From Candidatus Hydrogenedentota bacterium (GTDB lineage Bacteria; Hydrogenedentota; Hydrogenedentia; Hydrogenedentales; JAEUWI01): DNA of 64,000 bases. Position 1 is the first letter of the stretch. Each line of letters starts with the position of its first letter. Shown piece by piece: positions 26,172-36,100 of the stretch. The stretch is from positions 59,333-123,332 of the forward strand of contig JAHBVV010000021.1 in NCBI GenBank assembly GCA_019637335.1, in the 5' to 3' direction. The notes beneath the pieces were generated by a model, which saw only the letters and a list, made by a program, of their open reading frames with translations, searched no databases and was not told the DNA's origin. The position numbers and the translations under genes were made by a program.

Positions 26172-26888
26172 TCAGCGCGGCTTGAGGGCCGCGAGGATTT
26201 CCTTCACCGCCGCCTCCAACCCGATGAATATCGCGCGCGCGATAATATCGTGCCCGATGTTCACCTCGCGCAGGCCGGGCAGCGCCACGATCGGGGCGAG
26301 ATTGCGCGCGGTCAGGCCGTGGCCCGCGTGAAAGCGCATATCGGTTTGCGCGATCGCGGCGGCCGACGTCCGGAGCCGCGCCAGCTCGCGCTCGATACCC
26401 GCACCCGCCGCATTGGCGTACGCGCCGGTGTGCAGCTCCACGTAGTCCGCCCCGGTCGCCGCGCTGGCTTCGACCTGATCCGGATCGGGGTCGATAAACA
26501 TGCTAACTTTGACGCCGTGGGCGTGCATGCCCGCGACCACCTCGGCCAGCCAGGCGCGCTGTGCCTTCACGTCGAGGCCGCCTTCGGTGGTGATTTCCTG
26601 GCGGTTCTCGGGCACGAGGCAAACGGTGTAGGGTTTCACCTGGTGCGCGATGGCGATGATTTCGTCCACGGCAGCCATTTCGAGGTTCATGCGCGTCGTA
26701 AGCGCGCCCGCGAGCGCGTACACGTCCCGGTCCTGTATGTGCCGGCGGTCCTGTCGCAGGTGCACGGTAATCTGCTGGGCGCCCGCGCGCTCGCAGACCG
26801 CCGCCGCCTCCAGCACGCTGGGGACAATACCCTTTCGCGCCTCGCGGAGGGTTGCCACGTGGTCTATGTTGACGCCGAGTTCTATCAT
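26172..26888 (-). CDS. pdxJ: Pyridoxine 5'-phosphate synthase
   Basis: 238 residues, the normal PdxJ length. Diagnostic blocks: LGVNIDHVATLREARKG at the N-terminus, ITVHLRQDRRHIQDRDV, TRMNLEMA, VCLVPENRQEITTEGGLDV, VSMFIDPDPDQVEAS, VELHTGAYA and FHAGHGLTARN with the REVNIGHDIIARAI phosphate-binding end. PdxJ condenses 1-deoxyxylulose 5-phosphate with 3-amino-2-oxopropyl phosphate to form pyridoxine 5'-phosphate, the last step of the DXP-dependent vitamin B6 pathway, in the cytosol. It is last in a minus-strand run ftsH-folP-glmM-pdxJ, 91 bp after glmM. The stop codon lies at the border of MITE A copy 2, so its original 3' flank has been replaced. Confidence 0.97.
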   Translation of the reverse strand: MIELGVNIDHVATLREARKGIVPSVLEAAAVCERAGAQQITVHLRQDRRHIQDRDVYALAGALTTRMNLEMAAVDEIIAIAHQVKPYTVCLVPENRQEITTEGGLDVKAQRAWLAEVVAGMHAHGVKVSMFIDPDPDQVEASAATGADYVELHTGAYANAAGAGIERELARLRTSAAAIAQTDMRFHAGHGLTARNLAPIVALPGLREVNIGHDIIARAIFIGLEAAVKEILAALKPR

Positions 26889-26979
26889 GCCAGCCTGTCC
26901 TTTACGGGTATGCCGCGGGCGCGCGAAGATGAGCCTTCGCGAGAGCGCGCCCGTCCTCCCACCGCCCCATGCGCACGGT

Positions 26980-28323
26980 TTACAGCGCGGCGACGCGGTC
27001 CGCCAGTTGCTTCGTCAGGGTCTGTGCGGTGCGCGCGTCCTGGTGCTGCACCATCACCCGCACGATGGGCTCGGTGCCGGAAGGCCGTATCACGACCCGG
27101 CCCTTCCCCGCGAGCTCGTCGCGAATTTCCTCCACCAGCGCGTCAAGCGATTCCTGCGAGGGTTTGGGCTTGCCGCCGAGGGGCACTTTCTGGTGGCTCT
27201 CCGGCATCTCCTGGTAGGCGTGGGCCAGATCCGTCAGCGGCTGCTCCTTGCGAACGATGATGGCGAGCACCTGCAGCGCCGCGATAATCGCGTCGCCCGT
27301 GGTGTTGTGATCCAGCATGATCATGTGCCCCGAGGACTCCCCGCCAATGGCCAGGCCGTGCTCGCGCATGGCCTCCACGACGTAGCGGTCGCCGACCTGG
27401 GTGTGGATAATCTTGCCGCCCAGCGGCTCGAGCGCGCGCGCCAGGCCGCCGTTGGCCATGATGGTCGTCGCGATGGTGCTGTTGGGCAGTTCGCCGCGCT
27501 CAAGCCGGTCAATCGCCAGAATGGCGAGCAGCGCGTTGCCGTCGAGCAGCCTCCCGTTGCCGTCGGCCATGACGAGCCGGTCCCCGTCGCCGTCAAAGGC
27601 GATGCCGAGGTCGGCGCGCTCGCGGATGACCGTTGCGCGCATTTCCTCGGGATGCACCGAACCGACTCCCTCGTTGATGTTTCGGCCGTCGGGCCGATCG
27701 CCAATCGCAATCACCTCGGCGCCGAGTTCGCGCAGCGTGTTTGGACCGGCCTTGTATGTCGCGCCATTGGAACAGTCGACCACGATCCGGAGGCCATCGA
27801 GGCGCATGCCCTTGGGGAACGAGGCCTTCACAAACTCGATGTAGCGTCCGACGGCGTCGTCAATGCGCCGGGCAACGCCGATGTCGTTGCCGGTGGGCCG
27901 TGTCTTCTCGACCTCTTTCGTGCGGATGAGCCGTTCAATCTCGTCTTCGGACTCGTCCGGGATTTTGTAGCCGTCGCGCCCGAAGAGCTTGATGCCGTTG
28001 TCGGCGTAGTCGTTGTGAGAGGCGGAAATCATGATTGCGCCATCGCAGCGGAGGCTCCGCATGATGTAGGAGACGCCCGGGGTGGGGAGGGGCCCGGTCA
28101 GAAGGACGTTAATCCCGGCGGAGCACAGGCCGGCCGTCAGCGCGTTCTCCAGCATATAGCAGGAACGCCGCGTATCCTTCCCGATCAGAATGGTGTGGTG
28201 CCCCTTCCCGTTCTGAAACAAGTGGCCCGCGGCCCGGCCCACCTGAAGGGCCATCTCGGCGGTCATCGGGTACAGGTTCGCCTTGCCCCGGATCCCGTCC
28301 GTGCCAAACAAGCGATCTGGCAT
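26980..28323 (-). CDS. glmM: Phosphoglucosamine mutase
   Basis: 447 residues; ATG at 28323 preceded by AAGGAGAG. GlmM blocks: LFGTDGIRGKAN at the N-terminus, the phosphoserine loop ISASHNDYADNGIK (Ser102), the metal-binding loop FDGDGDRLVMAD, the sugar-binding GGESSGHMI and the C-terminal phosphate site VIRPSGTEPIVRVMV. It converts glucosamine 6-phosphate to glucosamine 1-phosphate on the way to UDP-GlcNAc for peptidoglycan and lipopolysaccharide. It follows folP by 44 bp on the same strand; the ftsH-folP-glmM order is the same as in Escherichia coli, a long-conserved cluster. All catalytic motifs are intact. Confidence 0.97.
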   Translation of the reverse strand: MPDRLFGTDGIRGKANLYPMTAEMALQVGRAAGHLFQNGKGHHTILIGKDTRRSCYMLENALTAGLCSAGINVLLTGPLPTPGVSYIMRSLRCDGAIMISASHNDYADNGIKLFGRDGYKIPDESEDEIERLIRTKEVEKTRPTGNDIGVARRIDDAVGRYIEFVKASFPKGMRLDGLRIVVDCSNGATYKAGPNTLRELGAEVIAIGDRPDGRNINEGVGSVHPEEMRATVIRERADLGIAFDGDGDRLVMADGNGRLLDGNALLAILAIDRLERGELPNSTIATTIMANGGLARALEPLGGKIIHTQVGDRYVVEAMREHGLAIGGESSGHMIMLDHNTTGDAIIAALQVLAIIVRKEQPLTDLAHAYQEMPESHQKVPLGGKPKPSQESLDALVEEIRDELAGKGRVVIRPSGTEPIVRVMVQHQDARTAQTLTKQLADRVAAL

Positions 28324-28367
28324 GCCTCTCTCCTTGTTGAACTTCCCGTGTTCCGTTCGCGCCTATT

Positions 28368-29225
28368 CTAACAGACTCCGGCGTACAAAATGGCCTCGGC
28401 CATGCGCGTCACCCGCGCCATCGCGCGCACATCGTGCACGCGAACGGCGTGCGCCCCGGCGAGCACCGACGCCGCAACCGTCGCCGCCGTGCCCTCGCCG
28501 CGGTCGCCGATGTCCACGTTCAGCACGTGACCGATCGTGGACTTGTTCGACGTCCCGATGAGCACGGGCAAGCCGAATCGGCAAAACTCCCCCAGGTGTT
28601 TCAGCAGAATCAGGTTGTGCTCGGGCGTCTTCCCGAACCCGAAACCCGGATCGAGCCAGAGCTGCTCCCGCCGGATTCCGGCTCGCTCCGCCGCCGCGAT
28701 ACGCTCTTCGAAGAAGGCGCCTATGTCCGCCACCACATCGCCATACTGCGGGTTTGCCTGCATATTGCGCGGCTCGCCCCGCATGTGCATCAGCACGCAC
28801 GGGCAGCCCCGATCGGCAACAACCGCGGCCATCTCGGGATCGAAGCGAAGCGCGCTGATGTCGTTGATCATGGCCGCGCCCCGGTCCAGCGCGGCGCGCG
28901 CCGTGGCCGCGTGATACGTATCCACGGACAAGGGAACCGGGCAGTCGCGCAGCAGGTCGAGGACGGGAATAAGCCGCGCCATCTCCGCTTCCGGCGTCAC
29001 CGGCGCGGCGCCGGGGCGCGAGGATTCGGCGCCCAGATCGAGGATATCCGCCCCGTCCGCCGCCAGCGCCAGCGCGTGGTCCCGCGCGGCCTCGGGATCG
29101 GGCAGGCGTCCCCCGTCAAAAAACGAATCCGGCGTCAGGTTCACGATGCCCATCACGAACGCGCGCCGCCGCGCAATCACCGCGCCCGTGTACAACGGCG
29201 CAAAACGGCCAGCAGCAGCATTCAT
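28368..29225 (-). CDS. folP: Dihydropteroate synthase
   Basis: 285 residues. DHPS blocks: FVMGIVNLTPDSFFDGGR, DGADILDLGAESSRPGA, PLSVDTYHAATARAALDRGAAMINDISAL, CVLMHMRGEP, LWLDPGFGFGKTPEHNLILLKHL, PVLIGTSNKSTIG and the C-terminal VRVHDV. It joins para-aminobenzoate to 6-hydroxymethyl-7,8-dihydropterin pyrophosphate in folate synthesis; the cytosolic enzyme is the target of sulfonamides. Only 15 bp separate it from the ftsH stop, so it is in the same transcript. The usual GTSRKS loop reads GTSNKS, with Arg replaced by Asn in the loop that contacts the product; this may lower sulfonamide or substrate affinity. Confidence 0.96.
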   Translation of the reverse strand: MNAAAGRFAPLYTGAVIARRRAFVMGIVNLTPDSFFDGGRLPDPEAARDHALALAADGADILDLGAESSRPGAAPVTPEAEMARLIPVLDLLRDCPVPLSVDTYHAATARAALDRGAAMINDISALRFDPEMAAVVADRGCPCVLMHMRGEPRNMQANPQYGDVVADIGAFFEERIAAAERAGIRREQLWLDPGFGFGKTPEHNLILLKHLGEFCRFGLPVLIGTSNKSTIGHVLNVDIGDRGEGTAATVAASVLAGAHAVRVHDVRAMARVTRMAEAILYAGVC

Positions 29226-29240
29226 GGCGCGGCCGGGCGC

Positions 29241-31226
29241 CTAGACGGTGTCCGGCACGATGCCGCCGGGCGCCGCCGTTTCGGGGGAATCATCCTCGTC
29301 GCTCTTTTTGTCCCGGGCTTCTTCGCGGGCTTCGGAGGCGGCGGCGGGCTTGTCCTCGGCGGCTTTCCGGGGTTCGGGATCCGCGGGAATGAGGTGCTCT
29401 CCGCCAACCTCGCGGATGATCGCGTTCACCTCGCGGGCGTCCAGCGTCTCGCGTTCGTAGAGCGCCTCGGCCAGCGCCTTGAGTACGTCGATATGCTCTT
29501 CGAGCATCTTTTTCGCGTCGGTGTAGGCCTCTTCCAGAAGCCGGTGCACCTCGCGATCCACGGCGGCGGCCGTCTCGTCGCTGTAGTCCCGGGTTTTGCT
29601 GAAGTCGCGCCCGAGGAACACTTCATCGTTGCTCCCGAACGAGATCGGGCCAAGGTCGCTCATGCCCCATTCGCACACCATGGCGTGCGCGCGCGCCGTG
29701 GCCTGTTTCAGGTCGTTCGCGGCGCCGCTGTTGAATTCGCCGTAGATAAGCTCTTCGGCCGCGCGCCCGCCCATGATCATGCGCATGTTTGCGAGGCACC
29801 ACTTCTTCGAGGCGCAGTACTTGTCCTCGGTCGGCAGGCTGCTCGTCACGCCGAGCGCGGGACCGCGCGGAATCACGGTGACCTTGTGCATGGGGTCGGC
29901 GTCCGGCAGCAGCTGGCAGAGGAGGGCGTGGCCCGCTTCGTGGTAGGCCGTCGCCAGTTTCTGCTCCTGGCTCATTACCAGGCTGTTGCGCGCGGGCCCC
30001 ATGATCACGCGGTCCTTCGCGTCCTCGAAGTCGACCATCGTGACCTTGTCCTGGTCGCGCCGCGCGGCGAGCAGGGCCGCCTCGTTCACCATGTTGGCCA
30101 GGTCGGCGCCGGAAAAGCCCGGGGTGCTGCGGGCCAGGATCGAGGAGTCGACGCTCTCGTCGACGGGGACCTTCTGGTTCTTGATGTGAATATCGAGAAT
30201 CTGCCGGCGCCCGTTGATATCGGGATTCGCCACGACCACCTGCCGGTCGAAACGGCCCGGCCGGAGGAGCGCGCGGTCGAGAACGTCGGGGCGGTTGGTC
30301 GCCGCCATGAGGATTACGCCGTCGTTCGTGTTGAAGCCGTCCATCTCCACGAGCAGCTGGTTCAGGGTTTGCTCGCGCTCGTCGTGGCCGCCGCCGAGTC
30401 CGGCCCCGCGCTGGCGGCCCACGGCGTCGATCTCATCGATAAAGATGATGCAGGGGGCGTGCTTGTGGCCCTGCTGGAACAGGTCGCGGACGCGGCTGGC
30501 GCCGACGCCCACGAACATTTCCACGAAATCGGAACCGCTGATGCTGAAGAAGGGCACGCTCGCCTCGCCGGCCACGGCGCGGGCGAGGAGTGTTTTGCCG
30601 GAACCGGGAGGGCCCACGAGGAGCACGCCGCGGGGGATCTTGCCGCCGAGCCGTGTGAATTTCTTGGGCTCTTTCAGGAATTCGATAATCTCGTGGAGTT
30701 CTTCCTTCGCTTCATCCACGCCCGCCACGTCATTGAAGGTGACGGTCTTGTCGCCCTGGTTCACCATGCGGGCGCGGCTCTTGCCGAACGACATGGCCTT
30801 GTTGTTGCCGCCCTGCATCTGCCGGATCATGAAAAACCAGAAGGCGCCGATAATCAGCAGCAACAGGAAGATCTGGAAGATCATGTTGGGGATCATCGAG
30901 TTTTCTTTGCTGTATTCGACGCCCACGCCCTGCGCCAGCAGCTGCTGCTCCCAATCCTTGGGGAACTCCTGCAGCGTAAACGGAGGAAGCTCCTTCTGCT
31001 TCGCCTCGCCCACGGGTTCCTTGAACTTCGCATAAACCCGAACGCTGTTCTCGTCCAACGTCACTTTAACCGGGTCGGCCAGGTTTCCGGCCTCCATCTG
31101 GGTCACGAAATCGGACTGGCCCTTCATGGAGGGCTTGGCGTTCATCTCCGAGAAACGCGTCAACACCAGCACGACGATAATGCCGAGCACGATCCAGAGG
31201 GACACCTGTTTGAATAAGCCATTCAT
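29241..31226 (-). CDS. ftsH: ATP-dependent membrane zinc metalloprotease FtsH
   Basis: 661 residues. Two membrane helices (about 9-24 and 115-134) flank a periplasmic domain. The AAA+ module has Walker A GPPGSGKT (Lys211), Walker [13 protein letters not shown], the pore loop near [15 protein letters not shown] and the second region of homology with [19 protein letters not shown]. The protease has HEAGH (429-433) binding zinc. The C-terminal 60 residues are acidic and low-complexity. FtsH degrades unfolded membrane proteins and regulatory substrates at the inner membrane. It is the first gene of the ftsH-folP-glmM-pdxJ run. Full length and intact. Confidence 0.97.
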   Translation of the reverse strand: MNGLFKQVSLWIVLGIIVVLVLTRFSEMNAKPSMKGQSDFVTQMEAGNLADPVKVTLDENSVRVYAKFKEPVGEAKQKELPPFTLQEFPKDWEQQLLAQGVGVEYSKENSMIPNMIFQIFLLLLIIGAFWFFMIRQMQGGNNKAMSFGKSRARMVNQGDKTVTFNDVAGVDEAKEELHEIIEFLKEPKKFTRLGGKIPRGVLLVGPPGSGKTLLARAVAGEASVPFFSISGSDFVEMFVGVGASRVRDLFQQGHKHAPCIIFIDEIDAVGRQRGAGLGGGHDEREQTLNQLLVEMDGFNTNDGVILMAATNRPDVLDRALLRPGRFDRQVVVANPDINGRRQILDIHIKNQKVPVDESVDSSILARSTPGFSGADLANMVNEAALLAARRDQDKVTMVDFEDAKDRVIMGPARNSLVMSQEQKLATAYHEAGHALLCQLLPDADPMHKVTVIPRGPALGVTSSLPTEDKYCASKKWCLANMRMIMGGRAAEELIYGEFNSGAANDLKQATARAHAMVCEWGMSDLGPISFGSNDEVFLGRDFSKTRDYSDETAAAVDREVHRLLEEAYTDAKKMLEEHIDVLKALAEALYERETLDAREVNAIIREVGGEHLIPADPEPRKAAEDKPAAASEAREEARDKKSDEDDSPETAAPGGIVPDTV

Positions 31227-31535
31227 AACGGAATAGAGAACCTCATCTTAGTCACTGGGCGCATCATCGGGCTGCCGCAAGACGATTAGAAATGGCGAGT
31301 ACGGCGAATGCCGGAACAGTGCGCCAGAGCGGGGTCCCACTGGCGCACGGGCTGCATGCCTGTGGCGGTTGTGCTTAAAGTCAATGATCATCATACCATA
31401 GGGCGGGCGACCATACAACGGCGGCGCGGGAATCGGACGGGCCGTGTTTTGCGTCGGCCCCCGAGCGACCGGTATGATTCCGGCTGCCGCTCGAACCAGT
31501 TCCCCCGATCAAACCCTATTCACGAAGTATGTGAA
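31227..31535. other. Intergenic region between divergent ftsH and MFS genes
   Basis: 309 bp. No coding sequence or repeat of the families seen elsewhere is visible. It must hold both promoters; I could not pick out a convincing -35/-10 pair for either direction. Confidence 0.4.
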
Positions 31536-32900
31536 ATGACATCCACCGCCGCGCCCGCCACTATGAATCCCGCCGAAGGCCGCTCCACGCTCCGCGCGGT
31601 ATTTGTAACGCTTTTCCTGGATCTGGTGGGGTTTTCAATCATTTTCCCCCTGTTTCCGGGCATGCTCGAGTTCTACAGCGCCCAGGATCCGCCCTCCCCA
31701 ACCTTTTCCGCCCTCTACGCCGCACTCGAACGCCTCACGGCCGCGCTCGGCGTCAGCGGGGGGCACTGGGGCATCATCGTGCTCTTTGGCGGCGCGCTCG
31801 GCTCGCTTTATTCGCTTCTCCAGTTCGTGGGCGCACCCCTTTTCGGGGCGCTTTCCGATCGGATCGGCCGCCGGCCCGTCATCCTACTGTCTCTCGTCGG
31901 GATTCTGATTTCCTACGTGATGTGGTTTTTCGCCGCGGGTTTCGGGCTTCTCGTTGCGGCGCGGCTGCTGGGCGGCATCATGAGCGCCAACATCAGCACC
32001 GCCACCGCGATCGTGGCCGACACCACAACCCCGGAGAACCGCTCCCGAGGCATGGCTATCATCGGCATTGCCTTCGGGCTGGGTTTTACGCTCGGCCCCG
32101 CGATAGGCGGCGTTACGGCGAGCATCGACCTTACCGCGTATTACCCGGGGCTCGCGGCGTGGGGGGTCAACCCCTTTTCGGCGCCCGCGGCGGCGGCCCT
32201 CCTACTTACGGTCTTCAACCTTGTATACGTCGCCCTCCGGCTGCCCGAGACGCGCCGCAAAGACCTCGCTCCGCGGGCCGCGCGGATCGCAAACGTGTTC
32301 GCTCTCCTGCGCACCGAGCACTACCCGGGCGTCACGCGCACCAACCTGACGTACTTCCTCTTTCTCCTGGCATTCTCCGGCATGGAGTTTTCCCTGACCT
32401 TCCTGGCGCACGAGCGGCTGGACTACGGCGCGGGTAAGAATGCGCTTATGTTCCTCTTCGTTGGCCTCGTGCTGGTGGTGGTGCAGGGCGGCTACGTGCG
32501 CCGGCGTTCCGGCGCGGTTGGCCCGCGGCGAATGGCCCTGCACGGCCTGGCGATGGTCATGCCGGCCCTCGTCGTCGTTGGGCTGTCCGGCCACTACCGG
32601 AGCAGCCTTGTGCTGTATGTGGGACTCTTCTTCCTCGCGGCCGGCGCCGCCCAGGCTTTGCCCTGCCTCACGGCGCTGGTGAGCGTGTACACGCCGCCCG
32701 AGGACCAGGGCCGGGTTTTGGGGATCTTCCGCTCGCTCGGCGCGCTGGCCCGGGCCATGGGGCCCCTCTTCGCGGCGGCGCTGTACTGGTGGACCGGCCC
32801 CACGTTCGCCTATTGCCTCGGGGCGGTGTTTGTGCTTGTTCCGCTGGGCATGGCCCTCGGGCTTCCGCGCGCGGCCGATCCGCTCCCAACCCGCGCCTGA
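31536..32900 (+). CDS. MFS transporter (TetA-like drug/H+ antiporter family)
   Basis: 454 residues from the ATG at 31536; an internal ATG at 31563 is an alternative. The protein has about 12 membrane segments. Family marks: VFVTLFLDLVGFSIIFPLFPG in helix 1, the loop 2-3 signature GALSDRIGRRPVILLSL (MFS motif A), ARLLGGIMSANISTATAIVAD, RSRGMAIIGIAFGLGFTLGPAIGG (motif C of exporters) and LYWWTGPTFAYCLGA near the end. An unusual 40-residue insertion before helix 2 (YSAQDPPSPTFSALYAALERLT) lengthens the first loop. Motif C points to export by proton antiport; the substrate cannot be told. Single gene, divergent from ftsH. Confidence 0.9.
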   Translation: MTSTAAPATMNPAEGRSTLRAVFVTLFLDLVGFSIIFPLFPGMLEFYSAQDPPSPTFSALYAALERLTAALGVSGGHWGIIVLFGGALGSLYSLLQFVGAPLFGALSDRIGRRPVILLSLVGILISYVMWFFAAGFGLLVAARLLGGIMSANISTATAIVADTTTPENRSRGMAIIGIAFGLGFTLGPAIGGVTASIDLTAYYPGLAAWGVNPFSAPAAAALLLTVFNLVYVALRLPETRRKDLAPRAARIANVFALLRTEHYPGVTRTNLTYFLFLLAFSGMEFSLTFLAHERLDYGAGKNALMFLFVGLVLVVVQGGYVRRRSGAVGPRRMALHGLAMVMPALVVVGLSGHYRSSLVLYVGLFFLAAGAAQALPCLTALVSVYTPPEDQGRVLGIFRSLGALARAMGPLFAAALYWWTGPTFAYCLGAVFVLVPLGMALGLPRAADPLPTRA

Positions 32901-33128
32901 TTCATACACCGTTTCCGGGCGTTGCCAAGCGCCTCCCGCGCCTCTATAATGGCAACGGTAGAGCACCCCGGCGCCGGGCGGGAGCCCCATCTCCAGCCCG
33001 GGCCCGCCACCACGGGAGCGTGCAACGCCGGGGCGGCGCCCGCCGCTCCTCCCGACCACGCTCGCGCCACCACCCATAATGAAACGGCTGGCGCCATGTT
33101 CGGGGACGACGCGCGGAAGAACTGACTG

Positions 33129-36100
33129 GTGACCGATCACGATCCATACCCGGAGGAGGGCCCGCACCGCGGAAACGGGGACGCCATGCCGGGCGATCGG
33201 CGCGCCCCTTCGCCGGGGGCCCCGCTGGAGCCGCACGCCATGCCCACCGTGGCCGGGGCGCCGGTGGGCGGCCTGTCCCTGGTGCTGGATCTGGATCTTC
33301 CGGGCGATGGCGCGCACGACCGCTACGAGAACCCGGTGGAATTCGGCCGGGGCGGCATGGGCCGGGTCTTCATCGCGCGCGATTCGGTGCTCAGCCGCGA
33401 GATCGCACTGAAGGTACTCCACACCGACGCGGGCGCGGACGAGGCGACGGTGGCCGGCACCCAGGCGCCGACCCAGAATGGCTACCTCGCCCAGCGCTTC
33501 CTGCGCGAAGCCCGAATCACCGGCAATCTCGAGCATCCATCCATCGTACCCGTGTATGAGCTCGGACGCCGACCCGATGGGGCCTACTTCTACACCATGA
33601 AGCTCGTGCGCGGGCGGACACTCCACCGCGCCATCCGCGACGCGCGAACGCTCGAAGCGCGCCTCAAACTACTGCCGCACGTGATCGATCTCTGCCATGC
33701 CATCGCCTATGCCCACAGCAAGGGCGTCATTCATCGGGACATCAAGCCCGCCAACGTGATGCTTGGCTCGTACGGCGAAACCGTGGTCATCGACTGGGGT
33801 CTCGCGCGCGTCATCGGCGGCGACGATCCCTACGCGCCCCGCCTCGGCGCGGCCGGATCGGAGGGACGAACGCATCCGGACGCCGACGCCAACGCAACCG
33901 GCGCGGGAATTCCGGTCGGCACGCCCCACTACATGTCCCCGGAGCAAGCGGCGGGACGGCTCGACGAAATCGGCCCGCACTCGGATGTCTATGCGCTGGG
34001 CGTGGTGCTGTACGAACTGCTTACCGGGCGCACGCCCCACACGGGATCGCGCCCGGGCGATGTTCTGCGGCAGGTGCTCCATAGCCGCCCGAAACCCGCG
34101 ACGTTTCACGAGCCGTCGCTTCCGCCCGCGCTTGCGGCGATCTGCGCTCGCGCGATGGCCCCGGGGATTGGTGACCGGTACCCCTCGGCGGCGGCGCTTG
34201 CGGAGGAGTTGAACAGGTTCACAACGGGCGCCCTCGTGCATGGACACAGCTACACCGCCTGGGAACTGGTAAGGCACTACTACCGCCGTAATCGCGCCCT
34301 GTGCAACACCGTAATCGCGGCAATCGCGGTCACCGGGCTGGTGGCGATCACGTCCTATGTCCGGATCCTGGAGGCGAACCAGCGAGAACGCGCGCAGCGG
34401 CTGGCGGCGGAGGCGGAGGCCTACCGGGCAAATATTCAAGTGGCCGCCAGCGATGTGCGCGCGGAGCGCTTTCTGAATGCCCGCGAGCGGCTGGAGCAGC
34501 AACATCCGGATCTGCGGGACTGGGAATGGGGCTTCCTTTTCGAGCAGAGCCACCGGGACCGGGCCACGGCGGAAGGCCATGGCGAACGGGTCTACCAGAT
34601 CATCGGAGTCCCGCGTTCCGGGCGCATAGTCTCGAATTCGGGCTCCGAGGTATGCGTGTGGACCACGCCGAGCCTCGAACTGGTGCACCGATTCTCCATA
34701 CCGCCGTTTCCATCGACCGGAATCAGTCTTTCCGCGGACGAGCGGCTTATCGCCCTGAGCCGGCTCGACGGAATCATCGAACTCTACGATTTCAATTCGT
34801 TCGGTCTGGTGCGCAGTTTTCAGGAAGACGCCCTTACCTTCGGCAGCGCGGTTCTCAGCGGCGACGGGTCCCGGCTGGCCGCGGGCGCGAACGACGGTAC
34901 GCTGGTTATCTGGAACCTGGCGAATGGCGCGGAGGCCCATCGGGAACCCGGTAATGGGTCCGTCCGGTATGTGCTCGGAATGAACCAAACCGGTTCCCGG
35001 CTGCTCCAGATGGAAACCCCGGGAACGGTTCGTCTGCTGGATTTGGATGCCGGCGGCCCTCTGGTGGAATTGGTCACGGAAGCGCACTCGATCTCGGTGA
35101 ATGGAGGCCGCTTCGCGCTACGCCATGGCGCGGGGGTGGAAGTCTACGATCTCAACTCGGGCGAGTTGCTCCGGCGGGTTGATCCGCCTGATGGGCGCTT
35201 TGAACAGATCGCGCTGAGCGGCGACGGGCGCCGGGTTTCGGCCCTGGGCCCGAGTTCGACCGCGTATGTCTGGCCGGTCGAATCGGGAAGCGCCGTGGGC
35301 GCGTTTCGCGCCGAAAACGCGCGGCGCCTACTCGGCTTGAGCCAGGACGGCGGCTACCTTGCCGTGGCCGTGCACCCCAACGGCATAGAGATCCGGGAAA
35401 GCGAAAGCGGCCGGGTCGCCGCCGTGTATCAGGGCCATTCGGACCGCGTGGAAACGGGTGTGTTTGGGCCCGATGGCCAGTATTTCTACTCCGGGAGCGC
35501 GGACGCCACATTGAAATCCTGGCGCATGCCCGACCCGATCTCCCCGCCCGCCGGCGACCAGCGTGGCCGCTTTGCGGGCCTGGCGCATGATCGGGCGTCT
35601 GGCCGGATCGCGGCTACAACCACCGGCGGCTCCGCACACTTCCTCCGGGAAGATGGCTTCGAGCACGTGCTGTCCGTTTCGTCGTTCGAGGGATCCAATA
35701 CCACGCGCGCGGCCTTCCACCCGGATGGCGACCGGGCGGCCGTCCGGCTGAATCCCACGAGCGTGCTGGTGATTTCGCTTCCCGGCGGGGAGATTGTCGA
35801 CCGCCTCCACGATAGCCCCGCCGCCATCGACGAAGTGGCCTACAGCCCGGACGGCAGCCAGGTGGCGCTGGCGTGTTTCGATGGCGCGGTTCGCCTCTGG
35901 GGCGGGGACGGTACCGGGAGCCTGCGCGAAGCTGCGCGCCATTCCGGGCGTGTGACGTCGGTGACTTTCGTCCCGAATAGTGACCTGCTCGTATCGGCTT
36001 CGGATTCTGGGGAGGTGCTTGAGACCCGCTGGCGATCGGGGAACGCCCTTCGACGCTGGGCCCACGACGGGCGCTCCGTTGTGACGATGGGCGCGAGCCC

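Noticed and set aside
28434..31217. 927-residue plus-strand frame
   Set aside because: It lies antisense to folP and ftsH, both with complete catalytic motifs.
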